NCBI GenBank assembly: GCA_026388275.1
Contig: JAPLKB010000015.1
Location: forward strand, 34,920-98,919
Direction: 5' to 3'
Source of the DNA: Pseudomonadota bacterium
GTDB taxonomy: Bacteria > Desulfobacterota > Syntrophorhabdia > Syntrophorhabdales > Syntrophorhabdaceae
Length of the DNA: 64,000 bases
Shown in pieces: positions 9,431-19,331 of this stretch. The notes beneath the pieces were generated by a model. The model was not told the DNA's origin. It saw nothing but the letters and a program-made list of their open reading frames with translations, and did not search any database. The first letter of the stretch is position 1, and every line of letters starts with the position of its first letter. Made by a program: the position numbers and the translations under genes.

Positions 9431-10936
9431 TCAATTATAAGTTCGCATTTGAGTCATAAGGAATGACAGGCTTTTTTCTATTACAGCCACAAATGGCCTC
9501 GGAAAAATACCCATCCATAGTACAAAAAGCGCAAGAGGCAACAGATATATTATTTCTCTGACATTCATATCAGCAATCACTCTTTTATCAACCCTTCCCC
9601 AGATTATCTGCTTCAGAAGTCTCAGCATATATGCAGCAGCAAGAACTGCGCCCACTACCGCAAGGAAGCCGGCCAGCTTATGCTGTAAAAATGTTCCTAT
9701 GAGAACATAAATTTCACCAACAAAATTGTTCGTGCCGGGAAATGCAAATGCAGATAAGGAAAAGAATCCAAAAAATCCGATATATATTGGCATGATTTTT
9801 CCAAGACCGGCATTATCGTATATCTCACGGCTGTGCGTTCTTTCATATATTATGCCTACACAGAGAAATAATGCCCCTGTGGTAATCCCGTGATTGAGCA
9901 TCTGGAGCATTGCTCCTTCAAGTCCAAAGAGAGTAAAGGAGAATATCCCCAGAGTTACAAAACCCATATGGGCAACGCTTGAATAAGCGATAAGCTTTTT
10001 CATATCTGTTTGACTAAGGCATACAAAACCGCCATAAATAATGCCGATAACGGAAAGGGTGATCATCAGCGGAGCAAAATAAATGCTTGCCTTCGGGGCT
10101 ATGGGAAGGCAGAACCGTAAAAATCCATATGTTCCCATTTTCAAAAGTACACTTGCAAGAAAGACGCTCCCTGCTGTAGGCGCTTCTGTGTGTGCTGCAG
10201 GAAGCCATGTATGAAAAGGAAACATAGGCACTTTAATGGCAAAAGCAATGGCAAAAGCAAGGAAAACCCATGTTTGAAAGGTCATGCTGTAGTCTTTATA
10301 TGATGCGCTGAGAACGCTGAATGTCCCGTTATTCAAATATAACGCAATAATTGCGACAAGGAGAAAAACGCTTCCGAACAATGTATATATGAAGAACTTT
10401 ATCGATGCGTAGTCTTTGCGAGGACCACCCCATACAGCAATCAGCAGATACATTGGGATCAGCATTGCCTCCCAGAAGATATAGAAGAGAATAAGGTCGA
10501 GCGAACAGAAAACTCCTATCATGGCTGTTTCCATGACGAGTATACAGAATAGAAACTCTTTAAACCTCTCCTTGATTGAAGTCCATGAACAGAGTATACA
10601 TATCGGTGCAAGAAGAGTGGTAAGCAGGATCAGGAAAATAGTTATTCCATCTATACCAAGGGTATAATTTATGTTAAAAGTCGGTATCCATTGCATATGC
10701 TCGCCGAACTGAAAATTATATGTATCCGTTCTGAAGTTAAAGTATAAAAACAGAGATACGGCAAAAGTAATAAGGCCGGTGATAAAACCGGTAACTTTCA
10801 TCGCTTTTTCGTTTTTCATGAGAAGGATCAATAAGGCTCCAAGAAGCGGGAGAAATATTGTCGTTGAGAGAATTGGAAAATCAAGAGGATTCATCATGAT
10901 CAACTGTTCCATTGCTTTAAGCCTTTCACATCCCAT
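9431..10936 (-). CDS. nuoM: Complex I membrane subunit NuoM
   Basis: This 501-residue antiporter-like subunit of complex I has the NuoM hallmarks FPFHTWLPAAHTEAPTAGSV (near residue 240), the essential glutamate in the LFYIFWEAMLIPMYLL helix near 155, and LIAYSSVAHMGFVTLG near 320. The longest start overlaps the end of nuoL by 11 bases; internal methionines at residues 9, 14 and 15 are equally reasonable and the true start is uncertain. It should carry out proton translocation in the distal half of the membrane arm. Confidence 0.95.
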   Translation of the reverse strand: MGCERLKAMEQLIMMNPLDFPILSTTIFLPLLGALLILLMKNEKAMKVTGFITGLITFAVSLFLYFNFRTDTYNFQFGEHMQWIPTFNINYTLGIDGITIFLILLTTLLAPICILCSWTSIKERFKEFLFCILVMETAMIGVFCSLDLILFYIFWEAMLIPMYLLIAVWGGPRKDYASIKFFIYTLFGSVFLLVAIIALYLNNGTFSVLSASYKDYSMTFQTWVFLAFAIAFAIKVPMFPFHTWLPAAHTEAPTAGSVFLASVLLKMGTYGFLRFCLPIAPKASIYFAPLMITLSVIGIIYGGFVCLSQTDMKKLIAYSSVAHMGFVTLGIFSFTLFGLEGAMLQMLNHGITTGALFLCVGIIYERTHSREIYDNAGLGKIMPIYIGFFGFFSLSAFAFPGTNNFVGEIYVLIGTFLQHKLAGFLAVVGAVLAAAYMLRLLKQIIWGRVDKRVIADMNVREIIYLLPLALFVLWMGIFPRPFVAVIEKSLSFLMTQMRTYN

Positions 10937-12692
10937 AAATCACGAACCCCATAATCAAAAAGAGTATAAATATGGAGAATCCTATATATGCCTGAATTCT
11001 CCCTGTTTGCAGTTTTCTTACCAGTCCTCCAAAACCCCTGACGCTATATGCACTCCCGTCAACAACACCATCTATCGCATGTCTGTCAAAACTATATGAC
11101 AAATCCGCATTTTTAAAGAGCAGTTTCAGTCCGAACGTTCTGTACAACTCACCCCAGAAAGCATCTATAACACTTATAATCTTTTCATCAATCCACATGA
11201 AAATACGTGCACCGTATCGATAGAAAATGTCAACATCGAGGTTCATCTTATCTTCCGGCGCAAGCTTCTTCACAAGCAGGAAGAACACGAGGCCTGTAAA
11301 AGAAAGTATTTGCAGCATCTCTGACACATGAGGCAGAGTAAAAGGATTATAATGATTAGGATAAGGTAGCAGCTGATATAAAGCCTGCGGATAAATACCT
11401 ATGAAAAAGCATAATGCCGATGTAAGACCCATTGCCCAGAGCATATTTTTCGGCGGCTCTTTTGCCTTAATCGGTGCCTCGTCCTTACTGAAGAAAGCAA
11501 AATATGTAACCTTTAAACCTACAGATAAGAATGTACCGATTCCTGCAAGGTTCATGAGCATCATCAATGTGATCCTTCCCTCATGGTGTGCTGCAGCAGT
11601 AATCATTGATTTACTCACAAAACCAGAGAAAAGAGGGAACCCCGAGATTGAAACCGCCCCGACAATATAGAATATCATAGTAAGAGGCATATATTTGTAT
11701 AACCCGCCCAGTTTTGAAAGCTTTGCTGTTCCTGTCATATATAATACAGCGCCTGTTCCCATAAAAAGAAGTGCTTTGTAAAGTATATGGGCAAAAGCAT
11801 GTGAACATGCACCGTTTAAAGCAAGATCCGTACCGATGCCTATGCCTGCAACCATGTACCCTACCTGGCTTACTATATGGTATGCAAGGACCCTTCTCAT
11901 ATCATTCTCAATAACAGCATAAAAAACGCCGTATACGGTCATGGCAGTACCGAAAATAGCAAGAATTTCAAAGCCTGGAAAACCCCTTAAAAGAACATAG
12001 ACGGCTGTTTTTGTGGTAAAAGCGCACATTAGCACGGCCCCTTCCACAGTCGCCTCGGGGTATGCATCGGGAAGCCAAGCATGAAGCGGTATAACCGCTG
12101 CATTGAGACAAAATCCCGCAAGTATCAGGTATTCCGGGAGGCCTGCATTTGCCTGTGCTACTCTGTCAAAAAGAAGATTTCCTGTTTTATAATAATAGAG
12201 CATCATTCCAGTAAAGAACAGGAGACCTCCGAAAACGTGTACGAGCAGATATCTGTATCCTGCATCTATCGATTTTTGCTCTTTTCTGTACCATACAAGA
12301 AATACCGATGAGAAGGCCATGATCTCCCAGAAGATAAACAACGTTAAATAATCCCCGGCGAAAACTGCTCCAAGAGAGCTGCCGATATAGAAACTGCCTG
12401 CAACGTGATGTCCGTCCTCCTTAACATGGAGTCCATAAAGTGCTCCAAGAAAAGCCATAATTACAAAAACCCATGCAAAAATAAGGCTTAACTTATCCAC
12501 TCTACCGAAAATGAGCGTTGTGTTTACAAAACTGTATTTTCCGAAAATGCCTTCCTGCATGAGGGCAACATCGATGATGGAAAGGATGGGAACAAGAAGT
12601 ATAAAAAACTTCTTCGCCTTTTCATTCTTGATAAAAGGCAGCAGCAGACTCCCGATAAAATAAAAGGTCGCGGGGTGTATCCACTTATCCAT
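10926..12692 (-). CDS. nuoL: NuoL-type antiporter-like subunit of complex I
   Basis: I take the ATG at 12692 (MDKW) because an AGGA Shine-Dalgarno lies just upstream and it overlaps the preceding stop as ATGGATAA; this gives 588 residues. The protein has the antiporter core (FWEIMAFSSVFLVW, IPLHAWLPDAYPEATVEG, HIVSQVGYMVAG). Its extra C-terminal part ends in an IDGVVDGSAYSVRG / RKLQTGRIQAY segment and a last membrane helix, as in NuoL, whose C-terminal amphipathic helix runs along the membrane arm. The core also resembles MrpD, so database labels may call it a Na+/H+ antiporter subunit. Position and tail favour NuoL. Confidence 0.85.
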   Translation of the reverse strand: MDKWIHPATFYFIGSLLLPFIKNEKAKKFFILLVPILSIIDVALMQEGIFGKYSFVNTTLIFGRVDKLSLIFAWVFVIMAFLGALYGLHVKEDGHHVAGSFYIGSSLGAVFAGDYLTLFIFWEIMAFSSVFLVWYRKEQKSIDAGYRYLLVHVFGGLLFFTGMMLYYYKTGNLLFDRVAQANAGLPEYLILAGFCLNAAVIPLHAWLPDAYPEATVEGAVLMCAFTTKTAVYVLLRGFPGFEILAIFGTAMTVYGVFYAVIENDMRRVLAYHIVSQVGYMVAGIGIGTDLALNGACSHAFAHILYKALLFMGTGAVLYMTGTAKLSKLGGLYKYMPLTMIFYIVGAVSISGFPLFSGFVSKSMITAAAHHEGRITLMMLMNLAGIGTFLSVGLKVTYFAFFSKDEAPIKAKEPPKNMLWAMGLTSALCFFIGIYPQALYQLLPYPNHYNPFTLPHVSEMLQILSFTGLVFFLLVKKLAPEDKMNLDVDIFYRYGARIFMWIDEKIISVIDAFWGELYRTFGLKLLFKNADLSYSFDRHAIDGVVDGSAYSVRGFGGLVRKLQTGRIQAYIGFSIFILFLIMGFVIYGM

Positions 12693-12936
12693 AATAATCC
12701 TCATTCTTTCCAAGAAATGTATGCGCTGCGCCTTTTGCAACCTTAATAAGTACGAAACATCCTATAATACCGAAGAGTGTCCAGAAGCCTGGTATATTGT
12801 CGAACAAGAAATGTCCATGGCTTCCGATATGTATAATGACATCGTAAATTATAAGAACAATTAGATAAGCAATGAGAGCCTTTTTCAGTAATTTCATATC
12901 TTTGCGCAGCATTTCTATGTATTTTAATACGTTCAT
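12685..12936 (-). CDS. Small membrane protein inside the nuo operon
   Basis: An 83-residue protein with a basic N-terminus and two predicted membrane helices (about residues 18-35 and 48-65). It is overlapped by eight bases by nuoL and overlaps the upstream antiporter gene by four, so it is surely translated with them. I do not recognise a named family. Its place between two antiporter-like genes suggests a small accessory subunit of the enlarged membrane arm, comparable in size to the small Mrp subunits, but this is inference. Confidence 0.75.
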   Translation of the reverse strand: MNVLKYIEMLRKDMKLLKKALIAYLIVLIIYDVIIHIGSHGHFLFDNIPGFWTLFGIIGCFVLIKVAKGAAHTFLGKNEDYYG

Positions 12937-14405
12937 GGAATAAGTCTCCCGATGAGTTGTGTAAAAAATTGAGGAAATATTCCTAATCCTACCGAAATAC
13001 AGGCTGCAAGCACTAAGGGCACAACCATAGTAAGCGGCGCCTCTTTAATATTGCTCCTGCTCCAGCCGACCCCATTACCCTTAAAAAATGCCTTGATCGT
13101 TATAGGTGCAAAATATCCGGCATTCAGTATCGTACTCGTCATAAGAATAATAACAATGGGAAGGTTGTGTATCTCCATTGCACCGTTTAACAGATACCAC
13201 TTACTTACAAAACCTGCGACCGGCGGTACTCCTATCATACTCAAAGATGCAATAGCAAAAGCGCCCATCGTAAAGGGCATTGCATAACCTATACCCTCCA
13301 TGTCGCTTATCTTTCTCTTTTTGGTTGCCACATAAATCGCCCCTGCGCAAAAGAACAGCGTAATCTTGCTGAAACCATGATTTGCAATATGTATAATGCC
13401 GCCCATAATGCCCGACGGATCGAGGAGTGCTACTCCGATTATCACATATGACAACTGGCTCACTGTTGAATAGGCAAGTCTGGCTTTCAGATCATCCTTT
13501 GTCAGGGCTATGATCGATGCAACAAGGATTGTAAATGACACCAGATAAGCAGTATATATGCCAAGATTCAGGCTCTGCAAAAGCTCCGTACCAAAGACAG
13601 AGAGCATAACACGACATATGCAGAACACACCGGCCTTTACAACGGCAACTGCATGGAGCAGGGCGCTTACCGGCGTAGGTGCGACCATTGCAGAAGGCAG
13701 CCAGTTGTGAAGCGGCATAATTGCGGCTTTTGCAAACCCGAAAAGAAACAATACATATGTTACAGTAATCCAGACGCTGTCCGTCCCTTTTGCAAAAATC
13801 CCTTTAGTTATGTTATCCGAAAAATCCAGAGTGCCTGTTAATACATATGTCAATATTGTCGCAGGCAGCAGCAGGCCCTTTGATGTTCCCATCAGATAAA
13901 CTATATATTTCTTTGCACCGGCGTAGCCTTCGGAGTCCTGGTGGTGGGCAACAAGCGGATAGGTAAAGATGGTGATGACTTCGTAGAACAAATAGAGAGA
14001 AAAGAGACTTCCCGAAAAAGAAACGCCTTGTGCGCCGAGTATTGCAATAGCAAAGCAGGTGTAATATCTTGTCTGAGCATGCTCATCAAGAGCCCTCATA
14101 TAGCCTATATTGTAAAAGGTAGCGAATATCCACAGAAAAGATGATATAATCCCGAAAACAAGGGAAAGGGCATCCACTCTGAAATTCAATGATATACCCG
14201 GTGCTATCGTGGAAACCGTATAAAGAATCTTGTTGCCGTTCATTATGTCGGGCACCATACTCGCAACAGCGAGGAAGGTAAGGATAGAACCTGCAACAGA
14301 CCAGAATTCCCTCACATTCTTCCGTTTTCCTGAGAGCATGATAAGGATCGCGACAAAAAAGACAATCAGTATCGGGATAAGAGGTTTTGCACTATCGATG
14401 ATCAT
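12933..14405 (-). CDS. Additional MrpD/NuoM-like proton-conducting subunit
   Basis: This 490-residue, about 14-helix protein belongs to the same antiporter-like family as NuoL, NuoM and NuoN and is the fourth member in the operon. Conserved signs are LYLFYEVITIFTYPLV near residue 140 (membrane glutamate), AIMPLHNWLPSAMVAPTPVSALLHA near 230, LAYSTVSQLSYV near 325 and IGVPPVAGFVSKW near 415. It sits between nuoK and the small membrane gene. Standard complex I has only three such subunits, so this enzyme may have an extra proton channel. Alternatively it replaces NuoL function in part. Confidence 0.88.
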   Translation of the reverse strand: MIIDSAKPLIPILIVFFVAILIMLSGKRKNVREFWSVAGSILTFLAVASMVPDIMNGNKILYTVSTIAPGISLNFRVDALSLVFGIISSFLWIFATFYNIGYMRALDEHAQTRYYTCFAIAILGAQGVSFSGSLFSLYLFYEVITIFTYPLVAHHQDSEGYAGAKKYIVYLMGTSKGLLLPATILTYVLTGTLDFSDNITKGIFAKGTDSVWITVTYVLFLFGFAKAAIMPLHNWLPSAMVAPTPVSALLHAVAVVKAGVFCICRVMLSVFGTELLQSLNLGIYTAYLVSFTILVASIIALTKDDLKARLAYSTVSQLSYVIIGVALLDPSGIMGGIIHIANHGFSKITLFFCAGAIYVATKKRKISDMEGIGYAMPFTMGAFAIASLSMIGVPPVAGFVSKWYLLNGAMEIHNLPIVIILMTSTILNAGYFAPITIKAFFKGNGVGWSRSNIKEAPLTMVVPLVLAACISVGLGIFPQFFTQLIGRLIP

Positions 14406-14408
14406 AAG

Positions 14409-14735
14409 TTAATCCTTCATCTCCTTTAACTTTCCGCCTTCAATATGTCCGAACTTCCTGAAGATCAAAATTATAATACCCAGGGCAACTGCTGTTTCAG
14501 CTGCAGCAATCCCCATAATAAAAAGTGTAAATATTTGCCCGTATGTATTATCAGGCGAAGCAAATCTGTTAAATGCGACAAGGTTCAACCCTGCTCCGTT
14601 CATTATAAGCTCTATGGATATAAGCATCCCGATAAGCGTTTTTCTGTACAGAATGCCGAGTATGCCGGAGCATAAAAGAAAAAGGGCTATGAACAGGTAT
14701 ATATAAAGATTATTAAAGATAAATGTGCCTGTCAT
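14409..14735 (-). CDS. nuoK: Complex I membrane subunit NuoK
   Basis: A 108-residue protein with three membrane helices, matching NuoK in length. The glutamate-containing helices are visible in LIGMLISIELIMNGAGLNLVAF (near residues 30-55) and IMGIAAAETAVALGIIILIF (near 73-92); these two glutamates belong to the proton path at the junction of the arms. It overlaps nuoJ by four bases, as in most nuo operons. Confidence 0.95.
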   Translation of the reverse strand: MTGTFIFNNLYIYLFIALFLLCSGILGILYRKTLIGMLISIELIMNGAGLNLVAFNRFASPDNTYGQIFTLFIMGIAAAETAVALGIIILIFRKFGHIEGGKLKEMKD

Positions 14736-15238
14736 TTTTCCCTCCTCGAAAAGAGTGCGAGCATGATGGCACCGATAATGCTTACGACAATCAACAGGGA
14801 AATAAGTTCAAAAGGGAGCATAAGCTTATCAAGAAGCGCCCGGCCGATATCTTTTGTTGACAGAGTGAATTCCTGAACCTTCCCGCTTACCCATAGTCCC
14901 CTGATAATACCCTTATATAGTACTACAAAAGAAAGGATTGATATGATAATCGATGCAATGAGTTTTCCGGTAGTTGTCCACTCTTTAGGCCTTTTGGACA
15001 TGGGGCCGGCAAGCATAATTGCAAAAGCGATAAGGATTGTAATTGCGCCTACATAAATAAGTATCTGCATCATTGCCAGAAAAGGTGCATTCAGGTAGAT
15101 ATAGAGGCCTGCTATACCAAAAAGGGTAACGACAAGCCCGATCATTGCGTAAATGAGCGAACCCGATAAAACCGTTACCAGGGCTCCTACCATGGTAACC
15201 AGCATTATGACGATAAATATGTATTCAGCGAAGTTCAT
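14732..15238 (-). CDS. nuoJ: Complex I membrane subunit NuoJ
   Basis: The 168-residue hydrophobic protein has about five membrane helices. The NuoJ core AMMQILIYVGAITILIAFAIML (near residues 54-75), which contains the flexible helix involved in coupling, is well preserved. The C-terminal helix is followed by a short basic end. It lies directly between nuoI and nuoK with a four-base overlap downstream. Confidence 0.94.
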   Translation of the reverse strand: MNFAEYIFIVIMLVTMVGALVTVLSGSLIYAMIGLVVTLFGIAGLYIYLNAPFLAMMQILIYVGAITILIAFAIMLAGPMSKRPKEWTTTGKLIASIIISILSFVVLYKGIIRGLWVSGKVQEFTLSTKDIGRALLDKLMLPFELISLLIVVSIIGAIMLALFSRREK

Positions 15239-15688
15239 TTATGCTTTTATCCTTTTCTGGAACTCTTTTACAAGGTCGTAATGAAAGTCTTCTTTGCTGA
15301 AACTTGCAGGGTTGTAATCTGCTGAAAAAGCAAGTGCATCAGCAGGGCATGTCTCAACGCATAAACCACACTGGCTGCATGTTGTATAATTGAGAATATA
15401 AACAGTAGCCGTTTTTTTCTTTTCGCCCTCAAGTTTTTCACCTTCCACCTGCTTAATGGATTTAGATGGACAATTCCGCTCGCACATTCCGCAGACAATG
15501 CATTTTGTCCTCTCAGGGCGTTCCTCGTCTGCCACAAGCTTGGTATGACCTCTGAATCTTGGAGATATCTCTACTGTTTGTCTCGGGTATTGAACTGTAA
15601 CTACAGGGCTGAAAAATGCCTTTGTCGTTACACACATTCCGCTGATGAGGGAGATGGCACCCTGAATTATATCAATAATATACTTCAT
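15239..15688 (-). CDS. nuoI: Complex I 4Fe-4S subunit NuoI
   Basis: The 149-residue peripheral-arm subunit carries two 4Fe-4S cluster motifs: C63, C66, C69, C73 ([12 protein letters not shown]) and C104, C107, C110, C114 ([12 protein letters not shown]). They form the N6a and N6b clusters that pass electrons to NuoB. The N-terminal hydrophobic stretch is the membrane-surface helix. A longer charged insert between the two motifs (about residues 80-97) is somewhat unusual. In a NuoEFG-less enzyme this subunit may be nearest the electron donor, possibly reduced ferredoxin. Confidence 0.96.
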   Translation of the reverse strand: MKYIIDIIQGAISLISGMCVTTKAFFSPVVTVQYPRQTVEISPRFRGHTKLVADEERPERTKCIVCGMCERNCPSKSIKQVEGEKLEGEKKKTATVYILNYTTCSQCGLCVETCPADALAFSADYNPASFSKEDFHYDLVKEFQKRIKA

Positions 15689-16659
15689 AATTTAAGAAGC
15701 CCCCCTGTTACAAGAAGGTTCAAAAATGACACAGGAATCAGTATCTTCCAGGAAAAATTCAGAAGCTGATCAAAACGGACTCGTGGGAATGTCCAGCGGA
15801 ACCACATGATAACTGCGACAAGAAAGTACGTTTTGATAAAAAACCAGACAATACCCGGAAGAAAAGGTCCGAGATAACCGCCAAGAAAGAAAACCGTGGC
15901 AATTGCGCTAATAATCATGATGTTCGTATATTCGGCAAGGAAAAAGAGAGCAAAACGCATACCGGAATATTCTGTGTGAAAACCGGCAACAAGTTCGCTT
16001 TCTGCCTCAGGCAAATCAAAGGGTGTCCTGTTCGTTTCAGCCAAACCGGCAATAAAGTAAATAAGAAAAGCAAAAAATTGCCATTTCCAGATGAACCAGC
16101 CTTCCCTCTGTGCTTCCACTATATCTTTCAGAGACAGAGAATTTGTCATAAAAATTACAGGCAGAATAGAAAGTAAAAGCGGTATCTCATAGGCAATGTT
16201 CTGTGCCACGCTTCTTAATGCACCGATAAGTGAGTATTTATTGTTTGAGCCCCATCCTGCAAGGAGAATCGAGAGTACCGACAAAGAAGAAAATGCAAGG
16301 ATAACAAGTATTCCGACATTGATGTCCTTTACCTGCAAACATGCATCAAAGGGTATGACAACAAAGGATACAAGCACAGGGATAAAAATCAGTACCGGTG
16401 CAAGGAAATAAAGCGGCCTATCAACATTTGCGGGCGTGAGAAGCTCTTTTGCGAGAAGCTTGATGCCGTCAACGATAGGCTGAATCAAACCATATGGGCC
16501 TACTTCTTTTGGGCCTATCCTTCTTTGTATATGGCCCGAAATCTTCCGCTCCAGCCATGTAAGCATAAGGGCATTAACCACTACAAGGATAAGGACGCCG
16601 ATAAGACCGATAATCAACCTCACCGTCTCTTTCCCAACTATCTGTATTATCTCGTTCAT
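15685..16659 (-). CDS. nuoH: Complex I membrane subunit NuoH
   Basis: The 324-residue protein has eight membrane helices and is the anchor between the two arms and part of the quinone chamber. Landmarks are [24 protein letters not shown] near residues 35-58, [16 protein letters not shown] [12 protein letters not shown] near 163, and [26 protein letters not shown] near 206-231, with its cluster of acidic quinone-site residues. Eighty bases separate it from nuoCD, and it overlaps nuoI by four bases. Confidence 0.96.
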   Translation of the reverse strand: MNEIIQIVGKETVRLIIGLIGVLILVVVNALMLTWLERKISGHIQRRIGPKEVGPYGLIQPIVDGIKLLAKELLTPANVDRPLYFLAPVLIFIPVLVSFVVIPFDACLQVKDINVGILVILAFSSLSVLSILLAGWGSNNKYSLIGALRSVAQNIAYEIPLLLSILPVIFMTNSLSLKDIVEAQREGWFIWKWQFFAFLIYFIAGLAETNRTPFDLPEAESELVAGFHTEYSGMRFALFFLAEYTNIMIISAIATVFFLGGYLGPFLPGIVWFFIKTYFLVAVIMWFRWTFPRVRFDQLLNFSWKILIPVSFLNLLVTGGLLKL

Positions 16660-16739
16660 TGCCTACTCATCCTTATTTAAGCTAAGGGTGCAGGTTAAGG
16701 CCTGCGATTTTATTTGCGCTGCTGTAAACAAACAATATA

Positions 16740-18314
16740 TCATCTGTCTATCTCCGGGATAACAAGATCATAGCTTCCCAGTGTCGCAATGGCATCCGCT
16801 ATGAGTGTCCCCTGTGCAAGGTACGGGAATGTCATGAGGTTGGAGTAGGAAGGCACCCTCCATCTCATCCTGTAAGGCGTATCGCTCTCATCGCTCACGA
16901 CATAGACACCAACTTCGCCGCGCGGAGATTCTACAGTATGATAAACATCGCCTTTTGGGGGTTTAAGCTTTTTTGGCACCTTCTCTGCTTTAAATGGTCC
17001 TGAGGGAAGTTTCCCAATGGCTTCTTCGATAATTTTGAGGCTTATTTCCATCTCCCTTATCCGAATCATGTACCGATCCATATTATCACCGGTTGCACCG
17101 ACTGGTATTTCGAAATCAACCTTGTCATATGCTGCATAAGGCTCTGCCTTCCTTATATCAAAGGGGATGCCTGTACTCCTGATGACCGGTCCGGAACATC
17201 CGTATTGTGTCGTCATAGCCGGTTCGAAGATGCCTATGCCTTTAACCCTGTTTATGAAGATCACGTTCTTCGTAACAAGCCGCTCATACATCCCGAATCT
17301 TCCACGTAAATGTTTAATGAACTGCTTCGTGGCATCAATAAAGGCATCATCAACATCATTATAGAGTCCGCCAAAACGGAAATAACAATAAGTAAGTCTT
17401 GATCCTGCGATGCCTTCAAGGATATCAAGAATATGTTCCCTGTCTTGGAAGGTATACAGAAAAGGTGTTAGCCCGCCAAGATCAGCAACAAAGGCGCCAA
17501 CCCAGAGGAGATGGCTTGAGATCCTGTTCAATTCTGCGGTAATGGTTCTTATATACTGTGCGCGTTCCGGGACCTCTATGTTGCAGAGCTTTTCAATGGT
17601 TGTTACGTGTCCGAGGTTGAAATTCAGAGCCCCGAGGTAATCCATTCTGGGCGGGTTAGGAAGGAACTGGGCATAGCTTCTGTTTTCTGCCATCTTTTCG
17701 TGCATCCTGTGGAGATAGCCCAGTACAGGCTCTGCGCTTATGATATACTCACCGTCCATATTGACAACAACCCGTAAAACCCCGTGAGTACTCGGGTGCT
17801 GCGGGCCCAGATTCATAAAGAAACCGTCTTCATATTCTTTAGGTTTGAAAGAACTCAGTAATATTTTATCATCTTCAGTTACAGGAACCAGATTCTTGCG
17901 AAGAGGATAACAGTCTATGCCATCGTGAAGAAAAAGATATACGAGGTGAGGGTGGCCCTCAAAAAAGACGCCGAAGAATTCGTGGATTTCCCTTTCATAC
18001 CAGTGCGCCATTGTATAGATATGAGAAATTGTCGGCGCTGAAGGTTTATCGGGCTCAACTTTTAAGGTAACCTTTACACGGCAAAGTTCTTTATGGTTGT
18101 TAAAGAAATAGACAAGCTCAAGGTATTCCACATAATCAACACAGCAAAGGTCTTCAATATAGAACCCTTTTTTGTTAAAAAATTCTGCAATGGCTGTAAG
18201 ATTCCCTTTCTGCGCTTCTATTGCGAGATGATAACCCCTCTCAACGTAGGAGATTTCAGATATGTCAACGTCTTTCAGCGTGTTTTTGATATCTTCGAGT
18301 GTTTTGTTTACCAT
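16740..18314 (-). CDS. nuoCD: Fused NuoC-NuoD subunit of complex I
   Basis: This 524-residue protein joins NuoC (30 kDa-like, about residues 1-150, with [17 protein letters not shown] and YPLRK) to NuoD (49 kDa-like, from about residue 165, starting [15 protein letters not shown]). NuoD builds the quinone site with NuoB; the quinone-site HP loop and the MDYLG and RFGGLYND blocks are present, and the C-terminal [11 protein letters not shown] is typical. Fused NuoCD is also found in enterobacteria and others. The gene overlaps nuoB by seven bases. Confidence 0.96.
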   Translation of the reverse strand: MVNKTLEDIKNTLKDVDISEISYVERGYHLAIEAQKGNLTAIAEFFNKKGFYIEDLCCVDYVEYLELVYFFNNHKELCRVKVTLKVEPDKPSAPTISHIYTMAHWYEREIHEFFGVFFEGHPHLVYLFLHDGIDCYPLRKNLVPVTEDDKILLSSFKPKEYEDGFFMNLGPQHPSTHGVLRVVVNMDGEYIISAEPVLGYLHRMHEKMAENRSYAQFLPNPPRMDYLGALNFNLGHVTTIEKLCNIEVPERAQYIRTITAELNRISSHLLWVGAFVADLGGLTPFLYTFQDREHILDILEGIAGSRLTYCYFRFGGLYNDVDDAFIDATKQFIKHLRGRFGMYERLVTKNVIFINRVKGIGIFEPAMTTQYGCSGPVIRSTGIPFDIRKAEPYAAYDKVDFEIPVGATGDNMDRYMIRIREMEISLKIIEEAIGKLPSGPFKAEKVPKKLKPPKGDVYHTVESPRGEVGVYVVSDESDTPYRMRWRVPSYSNLMTFPYLAQGTLIADAIATLGSYDLVIPEIDR

Positions 18315-18820
18315 TTCTTTTCCGGTACAGGGAAACGCCGTGTTCCCGTTATCTTTTCTTCAAGTTTCATAAGCGCTTCGAGCAGCGCTTCGGGTCTTGG
18401 GGGACATCCCGGGACATATACGTCAACAGGTATCAGCTTATCAATGCCTTCAATGATGTTATATTGTCCCTCAAATGCAAAAGGACCGCCTGATATTGCG
18501 CAATTGCCCATTGCTATCACCCATTTAGGCGAAGGCATCTGTTCAAAAAGCGTAACTACGGTGGGCGCCATCTTTTTTGTCACAGTACCATTTACAATCA
18601 TTAAATCTGCCTGTCTCGGACTTGGCCTGAAAACCTCTGCACCGAAGCGGGCTATATCAAAACGAGCCATAGCCGCAGCCATCATTTCTATAGCACAACA
18701 GGCAAGGCCGAAAGTCATAGGCCATATGGAATTTGCTCTTGCGAGATTTATAAACTTGTCAGCAATGGCAAATTGAATTATAGGATCCTTCGTTTCCAGG
18801 TAAAAACCCCCTTTCCCCAT
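18308..18820 (-). CDS. nuoB: Complex I 4Fe-4S subunit NuoB
   Basis: The 170-residue subunit binds the terminal N2 cluster next to the quinone. Cluster ligands are visible as the tandem C41-C42 in [12 protein letters not shown]107 in AMGNCAIS and C139 in VPGCPP. It overlaps nuoA by 43 bases, which is longer than usual; a later start is possible, but no good internal methionine exists before the conserved region. Confidence 0.96.
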   Translation of the reverse strand: MGKGGFYLETKDPIIQFAIADKFINLARANSIWPMTFGLACCAIEMMAAAMARFDIARFGAEVFRPSPRQADLMIVNGTVTKKMAPTVVTLFEQMPSPKWVIAMGNCAISGGPFAFEGQYNIIEGIDKLIPVDVYVPGCPPRPEALLEALMKLEEKITGTRRFPVPEKKW

Positions 18821-19155
18821 GCATAAATTACTGCTAAAACAAGAATGCCGACAAATATAAGCAAAGAATAAAATTCATAAACATTCCCGCCCTTTGTATA
18901 GCTTAACGCCAGAGGGAACAGGTAGAGAATGTCTACATCAAAGGCAATAAATATAAGAGCATATACGTAATAAACGACGCTGTATCGTATCCATGCGCCG
19001 CCGAATGGTTCTATGCCGCATTCATACGTGTCAAGCGTCTTTTTTCCGATTGTACGCGGGGAGATCAGATAGGAAATGACAACAGGTGCTATGGTAAATA
19101 AAACTGCAACGATTAAAAAGATGAGCACGTAATAAAATTCTGTTAATGTGTTCAT
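18778..19155 (-). CDS. nuoA: Complex I membrane subunit NuoA
   Basis: The 125-residue, three-helix protein opens the operon. The conserved loop [23 protein letters not shown] (near residues 38-60), with the cysteine that changes accessibility during turnover, and the [15 protein letters not shown] helix near 70-85 identify it. Upstream is a 176-base gap before the mltD stop, so the operon promoter should lie there. No nuoE, nuoF or nuoG is in the window. Confidence 0.95.
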   Translation of the reverse strand: MNTLTEFYYVLIFLIVAVLFTIAPVVISYLISPRTIGKKTLDTYECGIEPFGGAWIRYSVVYYVYALIFIAFDVDILYLFPLALSYTKGGNVYEFYSLLIFVGILVLAVIYAWGKGVFTWKRRIL

Positions 19156-19168
19156 GACTGATAATAAT

Positions 19169-19195
19169 ATTCTACAATTGGCAAACAGATGTCAA
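19169..19195 (-). promoter_or_regulatory. Possible sigma-70 promoter of the nuo operon
   Basis: On the minus strand a consensus TTGACA (19190-19195) is followed after 15 bases by TAGAAT (19169-19174), 14 bases upstream of the nuoA start. The spacer is two bases short of ideal and leaves almost no leader, so the -35 box is convincing but the -10 assignment is not. Confidence 0.35.
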
Positions 19196-19331
19196 CATAA
19201 AAACACATAGTTTGTATTATTTTTCACATAAAACTTTGATGTAGTGGTAATTATTTGCTTATTTTTGATTATTTATCACAAGCAATGGGGGGTATATAAA
19301 TCTTTATTTGCTTTATTTAATTTGTTTTGTA

